Source: Sisyra terminalis (taxonomy: Eukaryota > Arthropoda > Insecta > Neuroptera > Sisyridae). Taken from it: DNA of 64,000 bases. The notes beneath the pieces were generated by a model. It did not search any database and had not been told where the DNA came from. It saw only the letters and a program-made list of their open reading frames with translations. A program made the position numbers and the translations under genes. Numbering within the stretch: the first letter of the stretch is position 1; the number at the start of each line of letters is the position of its first letter. Location: NCBI GenBank assembly GCA_958496175.1, contig OY292274.1, positions 68,148,630-68,212,629 on the forward strand. Direction: 5' to 3'. Positions 44,452 through 56,400 of this stretch are shown in pieces.

Positions 44452-46353
44452 AATAAACTAACATTACTATGGTAACAATGATAATAAGAGAGATAGACAA
44501 ATACTAAGATATATCAATGAGACAAGGATAAAAAACCGATAGACTCAAACACAAATTATTAACCTAAATATTTTAATTTGTCAATCGCTAGGAAAGTATT
44601 CGATTTATATTGAAATATTTTTATCACATTAGTCACTAAGCTTTCCTCAAAAAAAAAAAAAGCACGAGATATAATTCTTATCTGTAATTCTTTGCGAAAT
44701 TTTCTATATAGCAAATGTACTTGTAGCCAGGTTGACATAGTTATAAAAAATTCAAACAATACCGGTGAAATCTCCTGTATTTAGTTTTCATTTACGTTAA
44801 GCATACCCTGGAGAATGAGGACGTTTCACTGTATATACATATATACATATACCTAGGTGTATGTATTTTCGCATATATACGAAGAATTACATACTCGTAA
44901 ACCGCAACAACTGAACTTAACTTATATGGAACTGGGATGCTTCAAAGGGGTTGATAGCGTTAGCCTTGCTTTATATGGGGATGAGAGGGTGGTTCCAACC
45001 CTTACACTGACAGGCCCGGCAAACTTTGTTCACTAGGAAATTAATTTAGGACCGAAACATTTCCACCACTGGAGCGTCACTATAAGAACACCGGCTCAAC
45101 TTTGGCAGCCATATTGTCAATGTATATAGATATTTTGTGTCTATACATAGTGATAACATCCACTGTACATATATTTAGTGATATAAGATGAGGAACCCTC
45201 TAAAAATTGCTTAATATTTGAGATTTTTTAAATTGACTGGCTTATGTAGGTGCCTTCTCTGATAAAATATAAAAAAAAAAAATCCTTGATTTAATAAAAA
45301 AGACTATTGTTCTCTGTCTACTAAACTTTTGTTGATGAACATTAAAATTTTTACCATAATTTCCATAAAAAATGTTTCCGTAATGTCAAGTGCATTTAAA
45401 TCAACCGGCGCAACGCATTGGATGCTAATCTCTATTGAATAAGACAATAAGGCTCAAAATCACTTACCTTAACGGAAAAAAAAAACGATCAAGAAGCCCT
45501 GGCCAAGAACACCAATTTCCCAAATTTTCCATGGTAAAATTCCTCCACTTAAACCACTACACATGGAAATCAGCTGTAACCATAGCTTTTTTCCACTTTA
45601 CAATCACTAAAATTTAATTAACCACTTATACATTTATCGATAATTGCGTAGCATTTATAACCTTCATATGACATAAGGTTACCAATGCAATTTCAAATTT
45701 TTCAAAAAATTTCGAAAAAAACAACGTGGAAACTATTCAAAAAGGATGTCGATTACATCAATAACGTTTTCCCGATACAAATAAAGTTTCAATCAATTAA
45801 TTTGTACAAAAAATTGCCGAAAATTAATTGCCCGAAATGCATCGCACATAAGACAAACGCCGCGTCGTATTACATCACTGACCTGCACTTGTTTCGTTTG
45901 TTTCGTTTGTTTTTTTTTTTTTTTTTGGAAATAACTCGAAACGTAATTGGCAATAAAAGTAACTAGACAGCGATGAAAAAGTTACTAGAAAATTGATGCA
46001 ATGCAAATGCATTAAAATTTTATTAAAGTTTAATTTTCTTATTGATCATTTGTTTAATATATAAATGAAAGCATTTTTTTTTAGTTATTTATATAGTTTG
46101 AATAAATTAACTAGAAATTAATTACCAAAAATTACTAGAAAATGGCAAACTTAAAACGCACTATGTAGGAATCTTATATGTATTTAATATGTTAAGACTA
46201 TTTTTTTTTTATTTATTGATTTTCCTTTCATGAAAAAAAAATTGCAAAATATTTTCCATTTTAACTATAGAATCGATTATTCCAATTTTTTTTTTTTCAT
46301 TCTTTCCGTGATTCGTAATCAGTCCCCTCATTAAGCATATGGGATGAAATAAC
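44452..46353. other. Intergenic, no gene seen
   Basis: AT-rich. 44930-45130 is slightly GC-richer. GGCCCGGCAAACTTTGTTC at about 45022 resembles ends of some insect repeats but no element could be delimited. Confidence 0.5.
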
Positions 46354-46363
46354 AGGTGGGAAC

Positions 46364-46516
46364 AAGGTTTATAAAATACACAGGTGGCCTCATGGTGGCT
46401 ACGTGACGTATCCAGAAGAAATTCGTACATATCTTCAGACTGATTCAATTTCAAAATTCTTCGTATGACGTCATTTTTTTTTCTAATGGAGCAACCTGTG
46501 TAATTTAGAAACCTTG
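46364..46516. mobile_element. 153-bp MITE with 10-bp TSD (Mutator-like)
   Basis: AGGTGGGAAC at 46354-46363 and 46517-46526. Ends AAGGTTTATAAAATACACAG and CTGTGTAATTTAGAAACCTT-type inverted repeats. Contains ATGACGTCAT. An open frame of 135 residues on the minus strand merely runs through it. Confidence 0.85.
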
Positions 46517-46675
46517 AGGTGGGAACGGTCGCATTTCTTAAGAAGGGTACCTTATAGTGATGAAGGGTCTCTGCATAAATTTTTCCGATTAAAACCAAAA
46601 AAAAAAAATTTTCCAAAAAAAAACACTATTTTTCTGGAGTCTCCGGACCTAAAACTCGAGAGTTGGTAACCTTAA

Positions 46676-47392
46676 GGGTGGATCACCGTCAGAAAAAAAA
46701 AATAGATTTTTTTTTCCATAAATGTCTTCTTATAACATTCAAGAATAACGTGTTTAAAGGATTGGAATAGCTGACTAATGTATTTTCACTGATAAAAATT
46801 AAATAAATTGATAATAACATAAAAAAATATCTTAAAAAAACTTTAAATGCGTTTTTCTCGAAATCAACTTTTTAAAACTGGGAGACAAGATTTCTCAGAA
46901 ACTATTCGACGGATTGACTTGAAACTGGAGAGTGTTATAGTTCAACACGTCTTCTTGGTACTGAACCTCTGAAATTGGCCAAACCTCCCCCCCTCAAAGT
47001 GGACGAGGGGGAAAGGTCCAAAAAAAGTCGTTTTTTTTAACTTTTTTGTTCAAAGTCGCGCCATTTTGTGAATTTTCAACTTTTTTTCGGATTTTCGAGG
47101 TTCAGTACCAAGAAGACGCATTACCAAAACCTACATCCTTTGGAAAATCATGATCCGACTTCCGGTTTCCGAGAAAACTTGTCTCCCCTTGTTTGCCTCC
47201 TCATTTTTGAGGACCCTTTTTCAAAGCGCTGTAAAAGGGGGACGGGGGGGGGGACATATCGGGGCAAATAAAAAAAAATAGTTCAAAACTTCAACATTTA
47301 CATGCCGAAGACCGTTTTTTAATATCTCTAAAAAAAAATGGCAGCAGTTTTAAAAAAGTCATTTTTTTTTACGTTTTGACGGTGATCCACCC
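46676..47392. mobile_element. TTAA-flanked non-autonomous element (piggyBac-like)
   Basis: TTAA at 46672-46675 and 47393-47396. The ends GGGTGGATCACCGTCA and TGACGGTGATCCACCC are perfect 16-bp inverted repeats. The inside has a longer mirrored word (TTCTTGGTACTGAACCTC / GAGGTTCAGTACCAAGAAGA at 46952-46970 and 47097-47116). No coding. Confidence 0.8.
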
Positions 47393-47396
47393 TTAA

Positions 47397-48803
47397 GAGC
47401 TTCTACTGGGCATAATTGTATGAGGAAAATTAAAAATCAGAAAAATTTTGGGTACCTTATCTTAGACGCAATAAAAGATAATGTATCATGCTTTATTACG
47501 TCAATTTTTTAAATCCTACCCTTAGCCAATTTACGTTAAAAGATATCATAGATCCGATTGAATTTTCGAGGCAGGAAGATTTTCATCTTCCAATCTCACC
47601 CTAACTTTATTTACAAAAAATTTTCCTAAGCTTTTAATTCGGAAAATCAATGATTTTCAAACACAATTCTCAATCAACTGTTGCAAAAGTCAACCAATTT
47701 TTCATTTTAATTATCCCGCCGACAAATTAAATTGCTTAAACTTGTTCCCCAAATTCAATAAATAGGTGAGAGGTCGCAAGGTAGGCACAAAAACCAACCC
47801 CTATTCAAAATGTAAGATTGATTGCCTACACATACGCATCGCAACCCTTTTTCAAGCTACATCGTTAATAAACTTATCCGACTTTAAAAATTTATCGATA
47901 TATAGTTTCATTTGACTGATTTTTTTCAAATGATCAAATCACACTCACTTAAATATTATGAATATTCATTCTTTCCAAAGTCAATTGCCAAAAGTCCGCA
48001 ACGATAATGTGGGGGGCACTTAACACTTAACGAAAAAAAAAAATGTGTCACTTTTGAATTGCAGCTAAGTGCTTTATATGAACGAATCAACGAAACGGTC
48101 TCTTATCGAGATTTGTGAAGTAGCGGGTACATTCTAGAACCCTTTACACCTCAAATAAAAGAATTCAAATTGCGATTGATTTTGGTACAATTGTTCAAGT
48201 GGCCACTTGGAATTTCATTTGCTAGGTCTACGATGCACTTCAATCACACATAATTTGCATATTATAATGCAATCTTGATTGATTTGGGCTATTGTTCGAT
48301 TCGTTACAAATTGGTTAATTTCAAATACTACCTATTCCTTTATATACTAAGTATATATTTAGGACAGAAACTTTTTTTTTCGTTGGTTCTTTAAAAAACG
48401 ATGACAAAACCTGGAGGTACAAATGCCTTGAAGGACAATAGATTAAGGCCCGGTATTTTCACATTTAGATAGTGACATTTATCTTCCAGGTAAAATTTTA
48501 ACCGGAAGATAACCGGTCATATCTTCAGGATAAAATTAAACTATTTCCTAGATTGTTTATTCAGTACTGAGACTTCCAAATAGTCTTTTTATTTAATAGA
48601 TAGAACATACATTGTCTTCTTATTGTTTCTGCACATTGTTACTGCTGTCAAACTTAAGTGAAGCGAAAAAAATTATATTAAGAAATTGCAAAAATTTTCT
48701 GCCAATTTGGAGAGTTACGAATTTATTAGGTAAAGATATCGGTGTATATTATCTATGTGTAAATTAAATAAGCATCAATTTCATGTAATGATACATAAAC
48801 AAT
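47397..48803. other. Intergenic, no gene seen
   Basis: Unique AT-rich DNA. No element termini or coding signal found. Confidence 0.5.
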
Positions 48804-49810
48804 GGACTGATTCAAAAAAATTATGATTTTTTTTTTCTTAATTATAACGAAAATATTGTTGGGAATGACAAAAAAAATCCTGTGAAAAATTAAGCTCTTA
48901 ATATTAATATTAAGAGGTGCCGCATCGCAAATTTCGATTTTCCATTTAAATAACATGGCAACAATATTCTCTTGCACTTTAGAATTTTATAGCTCACGTT
49001 GGTGACAATATTTCGGAATGACCAAGGTATGTTCTTGTAGAAAATTGAACGATCTACAAAAAAGGTCTCGTACAAGTTTTTGATACATTTATTCCTTCAA
49101 AAGTTATTCGAGGTCAAAGTTGAACTAAAGAGAAATTTTAATATTTTTTCAATTTTTTGACGCAACCATCAATTTTATGAGAAAATTTTATAGGACATTT
49201 TTTGTAGAGCACTTTTTTTCCTATAACTTATCTCCATAAAAGTTTTTGATATTTTTCACAGGTCCTAAGTTATTTGCATTAAACTAAAATTTCCCTGAAT
49301 TATTATATTTTTAACATATTTTTTTTTTTAATTAAATAACTAAAGACCGTGAAAAATATCAAAAACTTTTATAGAGATAAGTTATAGGGAAAAAAGTGCT
49401 CTACAAAACATGTCCTATAAAATTTTCTCCTAAATTGTTGGTTGCGTCAAAAAATTGAAAAAATATTAAAATTTCTCTCTAGTTCAATTTTTACCTCGAA
49501 TAACTTTTGAGGGAATAAATATATCAAAAACTTGGTCGAAGACCTTTTTTGTAGATCGTTCAATTTTCTACAAGAATATACCTTGGTCATTCCGACATAT
49601 TATCACCAACGTGAGCTATAAAATTCCAGAGTGCAAGAGAATATTGTTCCCATATTACTTAAATGGAAAATCGAAATTTGCGATGCGGCACCTCTTAATA
49701 TTAATATTAAGAGCTTAAATTTTCACAGGATTTTATTTTTTGGTCATTCCCAACAATATTTTCGATATAATTAAGAAAAAAATATTCATCATTTTTTTTT
49801 TGAATTAGTC
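48804..49810. mobile_element. 1-kb palindromic foldback (mariner-like)
   Basis: Ends GGACTGATTCAAAAAAA and TTTTTTTTTGAATTAGTC then TA. Arms of about 490 bp mirror each other around 49322: TTAATATTAATATTAAGAGG, GCCGCATCGCAAATTTCGAT, TTTTTTGTAGAGCAC and complements. No ORF. Relatives at 49820-50341 and 55264-56035. Confidence 0.7.
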
Positions 49811-49819
49811 TAATATATA

Positions 49820-50341
49820 AATATTATTAATTTAAAACTATAAAATTACGAATATTTTCAGTTCATTGCAAATAACTTAGAACCTGTAAAAAATATCAAA
49901 AACTTTTATAGAGATGAGTTATAGAAAAAAAGTGCTCTATAAAAAATGTCCTATAAAATTTTTTCACAAAATTAATGGTTGCCTCAGAAAATTGAAAAGA
50001 TATTAAAATTTCTCTTTAGTTCAACTTTGACCTCGAATAACTTCTGAAGGAATAAATATATCAAAAACTTGTACGAGACCTTTCTTGTAAATCGTTCAAT
50101 TTTCTACAAGAATATACCTTGGTCATTCCGAAATATTGTCACCAACGTGAGCTATAAAATTCCAAAGTGCCAGAGAATATTGTTTCCATGTTATTTAAAT
50201 GGAAAATCGAAATTTGCGATGCGGCACCTCTTAGTATTAATATTAAGAGCTTAAACTTTCAGAGGATTTTTTTTTCTCATTCCCAACAATAGTTTCGATT
50301 TAATTAAGAAAAAAAAATCTTATTTTTTTTTTGAGTCAGTC
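49820..50341. mobile_element. Mariner-like foldback, extra single arm
   Basis: A right arm matching 49330-49810 and 55545-56035, ending TTTTTTGAGTCAGTCTA. Directly abuts the preceding palindrome, so three arms occur in a row (left, right, right). Confidence 0.65.
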
Positions 50342-50410
50342 TAATAAACAATATTAATCAGTTACTTTGTTGATATACTACAGTTATAAATAAAAGTGGA
50401 AATAATTACT

Positions 50411-50545
50411 ATGGGTGATTTGGAATTGCTCAGTGACCCTGAGGAAGAATTGATTCAACTTATAGAAATTATAAATCCTGAACAACAATATAATGTAAGG
50501 CCAAGAATTAATCATTTTAAGAAATGGACAACTTTTTTGGACATA
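50411..50545 (+). pseudogene. Possible HARBI1/PIF-Harbinger N-terminal fragment
   Basis: ATG at 50411 gives MGDLELLSDPEEELIQLIEI then NPEQQYNVRPRINHFKKW. The PRxNHFxxW region resembles the stretch just before the FRFSK block of Harbinger-type nucleases (RPdxFexwdDeeFxxRFRLSK), but the defining part is missing because foldback DNA follows from about 50545. Very short; could be chance. Confidence 0.25.
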
Positions 50546-50559
50546 ATTTTTTTTCATAG

Positions 50560-50757
50560 GACTTGCAGTTTTACCGGAAATCGAGATTAACCGTTTTTTA
50601 CCCTTAAAAACTCACCCCCTCCCCCTTCCCGACCTCAGATCGCCCGTAATTTATTTTTCCTTTCATTTTTGTTATATTCTCTACCTTTTCCAATGGGTTT
50701 CATTCTACTATAATTTTTTTTCACTTTTCACCATTTTTAAAATTATCGACCCTGGTC
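50560..50757. mobile_element. Foldback element, single right arm
   Basis: Nearly identical to 53266-53452 (AGTTTTACCGGAAATCGAGA, CTCACCCCCTCCCCCTTCCC, CGACCCTGGTCT). The partner left arm is missing. Confidence 0.65.
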
Positions 50758-50809
50758 TAATATCGTATAATTCTCTCTTTTGTGGCTAAATTTTCATTAT
50801 GGACCTATT

Positions 50810-50888
50810 TGATCCTAAATTAAATTAAAAACAAAGTCGAAAATGCAACATTGCCAGATTGTGGGTGTGTGCTAAAGTACACAGGAGC
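50810..50888. mobile_element. Foldback MITE fragment (family of 30071)
   Basis: AACAAAGTCGAAAATGCAAC then AGATTGTGGGTGTG and TAAAGTACACAGGAGCC. One arm only. Confidence 0.65.
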
Positions 50889-51825
50889 CGATAATTATCA
50901 TGGAGATAAAGCCTACCTATACTGAAGTGAAATTACCGGGCCTAAATCAAAAAAAAAAAAAATAGGTCACAACATTTAAATTTTTTATTTTACAATCCCA
51001 TAAATAACCGTTGATTTTATCTTCCGCATGTTATGTTGGAAATGTGTCATTATTTCATTCGGGAATTTTGGGTCCCGGAAGTGTCGCCCGGCTCATATTA
51101 TAATACTTGCCTTCTTTTTTACCTAAGAGTTGTATTACCGTGCGCGTCATCCCTTCTTTAACCCTTTCGCAAAGTTAACCCTTTTCACACATACACTGAC
51201 ACATTTTTTAGAAAAGAAAAAAAAAATTATATGCACGCATATGTACCTACGTAAATAATAAATATGTAGATATTTTGCCGAATATATTAAAGCCTAGAAC
51301 CTCTATGCATGGGATTCTAGTTTCGAAACAGACACTTGAGTTTCTACATACACATACGGGAATATTTTTCAATAGAATAAAATTGAATAAATTGTGCCAA
51401 ACCGGGAAGGGGCTTTGCTCCGTTCAACTTTGATAAATATGCAATTGGTTAGTTAAGGCTATACGATTTAGCATCAAGGAATTAAAATTTATTCGATCGA
51501 TTTTTCCAAATATCAATAGTTTTATGGTGGACATTTTACAAACATTACAAACATCACAAACGGGGGGTTAAAAACTGACCAATTTTCTTAAGTTAAAAGT
51601 GTGAAAATAAAAAAAAACATATTACAGTGACCTGATTTCTTTATTAAAAATCAAAATGTAAGTCAATTTTTTCAATGATTTTACGTAATATTTCTAGTTC
51701 TTTTTTTTTGGTTAAAACATGGCGAATTTTTATTGAAAAAAAGCCCTGAAACATAGACCTTTTTTGGATCGCTATGAAGTGAAAAATATGGAGAAAAAAG
51801 GCTCGACTACGTATTAAATTTACGT
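50889..51825. other. Intergenic, no gene seen
   Basis: AT-rich with a slightly GC-richer stretch at 51060-51170. No coding signal. Confidence 0.5.
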
Positions 51826-52406
51826 CAAAATAAGATTTTTTCGCTGACTTTGAACAGTTATACTGTGTATACAATATATAGGATATATTGCGGTCCAATT
51901 TATGTAGTATAATCTGATATAAAAATATATAAAAATCATACCATTAACATAAATTTGAACAGAAGTTCAAACAAAAATATTCGTGACGTATTGCCCAGAT
52001 ACGTATTTCGGTTGCCAAGCAATTTTTCTCAGTGATTATCAAGGTTTATAAAATACACAGGTGGTCTCATGCGCCACGTGACGTATCCAGAAGAAATTCG
52101 TATATATCCTAAAACTGAAAATTCTTCGTATGACGTCATTTTTTTTTCTAATGGGGCAACCTGTGTAATTTATAAATCTTGAGTGATTATCAAGTAGTAA
52201 TGAATCGCTCCGTAACCTCTGTTACTCATCAGTCACCTCATAGCAATCATGAAGAGATGACCACTGAGAAAGATTGCTTGGCAATCAAAATACATATGTG
52301 GTCAATAATCAACAATACATTTTGTCTGAGCTTATGTTCAAAGTTTACTTTTGTAAATTATGTTACATAAGTTAGGCCACAATATATTTTATATATTGTT
52401 TAAACA
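51826..52406. mobile_element. PLE-A palindrome interrupted by a MITE
   Basis: Left end CAAAATAAGATTTTTTCGCT, right end TATTGTTTAAACACC. The Mutator-like MITE 52041-52181 is inserted just past the minus-strand core. Both hammerhead cores are degenerate (CTGAGAA; CAAAA for GAAA). Confidence 0.7.
52041..52181. mobile_element. 141-bp MITE with 10-bp TSD (Mutator-like)
   Basis: AGTGATTATC at 52031-52040 and 52182-52191. Ends AAGGTTTATAAAATACACAG and complement-type. Contains ATGACGTCAT. Same family as 46364-46516. Confidence 0.85.
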
Positions 52407-52955
52407 CCAAAAGTTTTGTCAAACATTAATAAACAACTAAATATTTTCCTTTTGAAATCCTAAGTATAATTGTTACTGTATTTTCAATGAAGTTTTTCAA
52501 AAAATTCCTCACAATTCCAAAATCTGCGAAGCAGGGAAACTTTTTTCAAATTTATGAAAATTTTTAAAGTTTAATTTTGGTGCAAACTTTTCGGTAGCGA
52601 AATAGGAATTTCATAAAAAATATTTTGCTGACAAAATTGAGTACAAAATATCCATTTTATTTGATAAAAATATCATTATTATGGTCCTTCGAAACGGATT
52701 AAAATCAGTGGCTTGTTTTATAAATGTATCAGTGAAATTAATTGGGCTTTTAAATAAACCCTCTAGATTATCGTAAATACACTAAAGTTGGTGTACAAAT
52801 TCGGTGATCTACAAATTCTTGCAAAACTTTCAATTGATAGAAAAAATCTCAATACTTTTAAAGCAGTACCAAACTCATTTTTCGCTCTAATAAATCTTTC
52901 ACCAATCAACCCCGATTCGTTACCAGTTCTTATCAAAATTGAACTAATTAATAAT
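52407..52955. other. Intergenic, no gene seen
   Basis: AT-rich. A 72-codon frame at 52788-53006 runs into the next foldback and has no family signature. Confidence 0.5.
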
Positions 52956-53452
52956 AGACCAGGGTCGATAATTTTAAAATTGGTGAAAAGTGAAAAAAAA
53001 TTATAGTAGAATGAAACCTATTAGAAAAGGTAGAGAATATAACAAAAATGAAAGGAAAAAATTACTGTATGTTTGGGACATATAAAGGTAAGTTTTCACC
53101 AAATTTCGTGACAAAATATTTTTTTTTGCAAAAAATAAAAAACCAAAAACTCGGTTATTCGAATTTTTCACATAAGTGTTGAGGTTATGTGAAAAAAGTG
53201 TCGATACAAAAGTTGTAGATCTTTTAATTACCTACAACTTTGCCATTTAACTTTTTTTCATAAGACTTTCAGTTTTACCGGAAATCGAGATTAACCGTTT
53301 TTTACCTTTAAAAACTCACCCCCTCCCCCTTCCCGACCACAAATCGCCCGTAATTTATTTTTCCTTTCATTTTTGTTATATTCTCTACCTTTTCCAATGG
53401 GTTTCATTCAACTATAATTTTTTTTGGTCTCAAAAATTATCGACCCTGGTCT
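52956..53452. mobile_element. 497-bp foldback element
   Basis: AGACCAGGGTCGATAATTTT at left, AAAATTATCGACCCTGGTCT at right. Arms share AGGTAGAGAATATAACAAAA and complement. The right arm is longer (down to 53266). Same family as 50560-50757. Confidence 0.75.
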
Positions 53453-54574
53453 CTAAACTATATCCTATAGGTAAAATAAATAGAGCAATTTGAATTTATC
53501 CAAATAATATTATGGAAAACACACATATGCGCATGTTTAACGAGAAAATTGTCACCGCCTTTGTATTTTGTCGACGATTTTGTAGGCCATAAAGATGGAA
53601 AGATGTTCCTTGGAAAAACCAACCACCTCCACCACCACCCTCCCAACCCCATTATCATAGTCACATGTGAATTTATATTTGTATGTGTGTGGGTGGGTCG
53701 GTGGGTGCACGTGTATGTGTAGCCGCTTCATTTACATACATATTAGTTATACAGACATAGCGTGTGAGTCACGAATACGATGTGAAAAACCACGAAAAAC
53801 GGTCACGATCAATGTCGACCAAAAAAAAAAAATAATAAAAAAAAAGGAAAAGAAAAAGAAAAACCGAAAATAATAACCGAGAAAACAAATAGATATTTTC
53901 CAAGGTGTCGTCAATGATTTCTCCACACATTAAATGCCTCATTTTCATTTTATCGCCGTCGCAAAATTAATTACACTTTAACAATGTTTGCCAATTGAAA
54001 ATCTCAACAAATATTTAATTTTTAGAATGATTTTTATATAAATAATAATAATACAATCCAATTACCAGCACATATTTATGCTTTTGTAAAAGAATTCCTT
54101 CTATATCGACTTATATTCACAAGTAAATTTTCTTCATTATAATTTTCAATTCATTCATTTATAAAGTGAATAAAGTGACAAATGCTGTTTGATGATAAAA
54201 AAGTACAGAGCAAAACACAATGAAATTTTCTTTGACTTTAAATTTACCGATTGGAAATCAAGGAAATTTTTTTTGCACATCATTCAATTTTGTGCCCCCT
54301 TTCTTTAGTATGGATATAAAGTAAATAAATTCCCTCCCCCCCAAACAAAACTTCAAATATTTTAAAGGCCTTGTTTCCAATTGTAAATTCTATACACTGA
54401 ATATAAACTTTCATCTAAAAAAAACGTTAAGAAAAGCAAAAAATACGAAGGTACTTGCACTTGTTATATGAACTCAAAATCGCTAAGAAAGATGGAAAAT
54501 TGGTTAGAAATCCTGGTTTCAATAAACTAACTTGATTCGTTTATTTTTCATCAAACCTTTTCGTACAATCTCAA
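53453..54574. other. Intergenic with G/T- and A-rich tracts
   Basis: TGTGTGTGGGTGGGTCGGTG at about 53683 and an A/G-rich tract at 53820-53872. No gene. Confidence 0.5.
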
Positions 54575-54578
54575 CTAT

Positions 54579-54992
54579 TGTAATGGACAAAGTCTGTCTC
54601 TCTCTTTGTGCCATGCCGGCACGCGATTGGCTGAGTGACTTCTTTCTCTCTCCCACCAATGCGAATGTACATATAGATTGTTCTAGAAACATCTAGTAAG
54701 TGGTGGAACATTCACGAACATTGGAGTACATTCTAGAATGTTGGGTTGCGGTTTGTACGGAAGTTTAGATTTGAATTTCCGTGACAACAAAGCAATTATT
54801 ATTGTGATTTGATTTAAAAGTGATTATTGTCATTTAAGCGATTGTTTTGACAAGTGTAATTGTGTAATAAAAAGTGTTTACAAGTGTAATAAAAAAAACT
54901 GATTGTTAAGTGTGAAAGTGATTATTTATTTCCAAAAGAAATTAAAGAACGAATAACGCCATCTCAATACAGTTTTGAGAAGTCACGTTACA
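54579..54992. mobile_element. Candidate solo LTR (4-bp TSD)
   Basis: Begins TGTAATGG and ends CGTTACA, so TG...CA with 5-bp inverted tips TGTAA/TTACA. CTAT flanks both sides (54575-54578, 54993-54996). 414 bp. Contains ATTGG boxes, AATAAA-type signals (AATAAAAAGTG, near 54864) and an array of heat-shock-element-like motifs. No gag-pol nearby. A 4-bp duplication fits Ty3/gypsy or BEL. Alternative: a decayed promoter or 5' UTR of a host heat-shock gene. Confidence 0.55.
54681..54738. promoter_or_regulatory. Heat-shock-element-like array
   Basis: Alternating nGAAn/nTTCn pentamers: TTCTAGAA (54681-54688), GAACATTC (54706-54713) then GAAC (54716), and TTCTAGAATGTT (54731-54742). HSF binds such inverted NGAAN arrays. 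A nearby GATTGGCTGAG (54628) contains a CCAAT box. Confidence 0.55.
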
Positions 54993-55263
54993 CTATTTTA
55001 CACCATTAAATCATTGGCTAAATAGTGCATAGTGCATTGTTTTAACATACAAAAACTCAATAAATAGTGGTCGACTTTATGGCCAATTAGCTGTAGTACA
55101 TTTCTTTGTATTTAAAGCTTTTCCCTTAGGAGTTCCCTTAGAACTCCATCGAATCGAACAAAGCCAGATCCAGGTTTTTTCTCTGGAGAAAGGGGGGGGG
55201 GTATATACTTCCAGTATATACTGGAATCTCCACAGTACACAAAAATACCGTCTGGGGCGACAC

Positions 55264-56035
55264 ATGCCCTCGTTCCCTCCTCAAATCCAACAAAATATTG
55301 TTGGGAATGACCAAAAAAAAAAATCCTGTGAAAGTTTAAGCTCTTAATATTAATATTAAGAGGTGCCGCATCGCAAATTTCGATTTTCCATTTAAATAAC
55401 ATGGGAACAATATTCTCTTGCACTTTGGAATTTTATAGCTCACGTTGGTGACGACAATATTTCGGAATGACCAAGGTATATTCTTGTAGAAAATTGAACG
55501 ATCTACAAAAAAGGTCTTGTACAAGTTTTTGATATAAATAAGAATAACTCAGGGAATTTTCAGTTTAATGTAAACAACTTAGGACCTGTGAAAAATATCA
55601 AAAACTTTTATAGAGATAAGTTATAGAAAAAAAGTGCTCTACAAAAAATGTCCTATAAAATTTTCTCATAAAATTTATGGTTGCGTCAAAAAATTGAAAA
55701 AATATTAAAGTTTCTCTTTAGTTCAACTTTGACCTCGAATAACTTTTGAAGGAATAAATATATCAAAAACTTGTACGGAGATCTTTTTTGTAGATCGTTC
55801 AATTTTCTACAAGAATATACCTTGGTCATTCCGAAATATTGTCACCAACGTGAGCTATAAAATTCCAAAGTGCACGAGAATATTGTTGCCATGTTATTTA
55901 AATGGAAAATCAAAATTTGCGATGCGGCACCTCTCAATATTAAGAGCTTAAACTTTCACAGGATTTTTTTTATCATTCCCAACAGTATTTTCGATATAAT
56001 TAAGAAAAAAAAAATCATTTTTTTGAATCAGTCTA
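55264..56035. mobile_element. Palindromic foldback (mariner-like), left arm shortened
   Basis: The left arm runs 55290-55535 and the right arm 55545-56035, ending TTTTTTGAATCAGTCTA. Same text as 48804-49810 (TTGTTGGGAATGACCAAAA, TTAATATTAATATTAAGAGG). The inner half of the left arm is deleted. Confidence 0.65.
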
Positions 56036-56036
56036 T

Positions 56037-56325
56037 TGTACAGTATGTATAAATAGCCAATTTAGTATACTTTATGAAGACTAATAAGCACAACTAATAG
56101 ACATGTTGACAAAAATTGGCAATTAAATGAAGTCAAAATGACAGATGAATCCAAAGACAATAATCAGTTAGTTCAAATTTGAGATTGGTAATAATTATTA
56201 TATTTGTATTCCACCCACCTTCCATGGATGTGCTTACAACTTTACATTCTTTGTCCTTTGTCTTTACCACCATACATTTGCCTATTAAGTATGTTGATAT
56301 TAAACACAAATTTTGTTCATAATTG
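56037..56325. repeat. Dispersed repeat X, copy 1
   Basis: GTACAGTATGTATAAATAGC through TTAAACACAAATTTTGTTCA. About 95% like 58373-58661 by eye. Bounded on the left by the end of a mariner-like foldback. No coding. Confidence 0.7.
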
Positions 56326-56400
56326 TATAGAAACCACTAATTACGATAGATATTAATGATATTAAGAAAAAAAAAAATCTTTTTTTTTGAATCAGTCTAA
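56326..56400. mobile_element. Mariner-like foldback end fragment
   Basis: ATATTAAGAAAAAAAAAAAT then TTTTTTTTGAATCAGTCTA repeats the terminal text of the 48804/55264 family. Confidence 0.5.

Noticed and set aside
46209..46616. 135-residue open frame on the minus strand
   Set aside because: It runs straight through the 46364-46516 MITE with its inverted ends and poly-A/T tracts; the peptide is a translation of repeat DNA.
55112..55423. 103-residue frame and similar ones at 48753, 50069, 55336 and 55870
   Set aside because: These are translations of the mariner-like foldback arms; the same peptide text recurs in each arm, on either strand.
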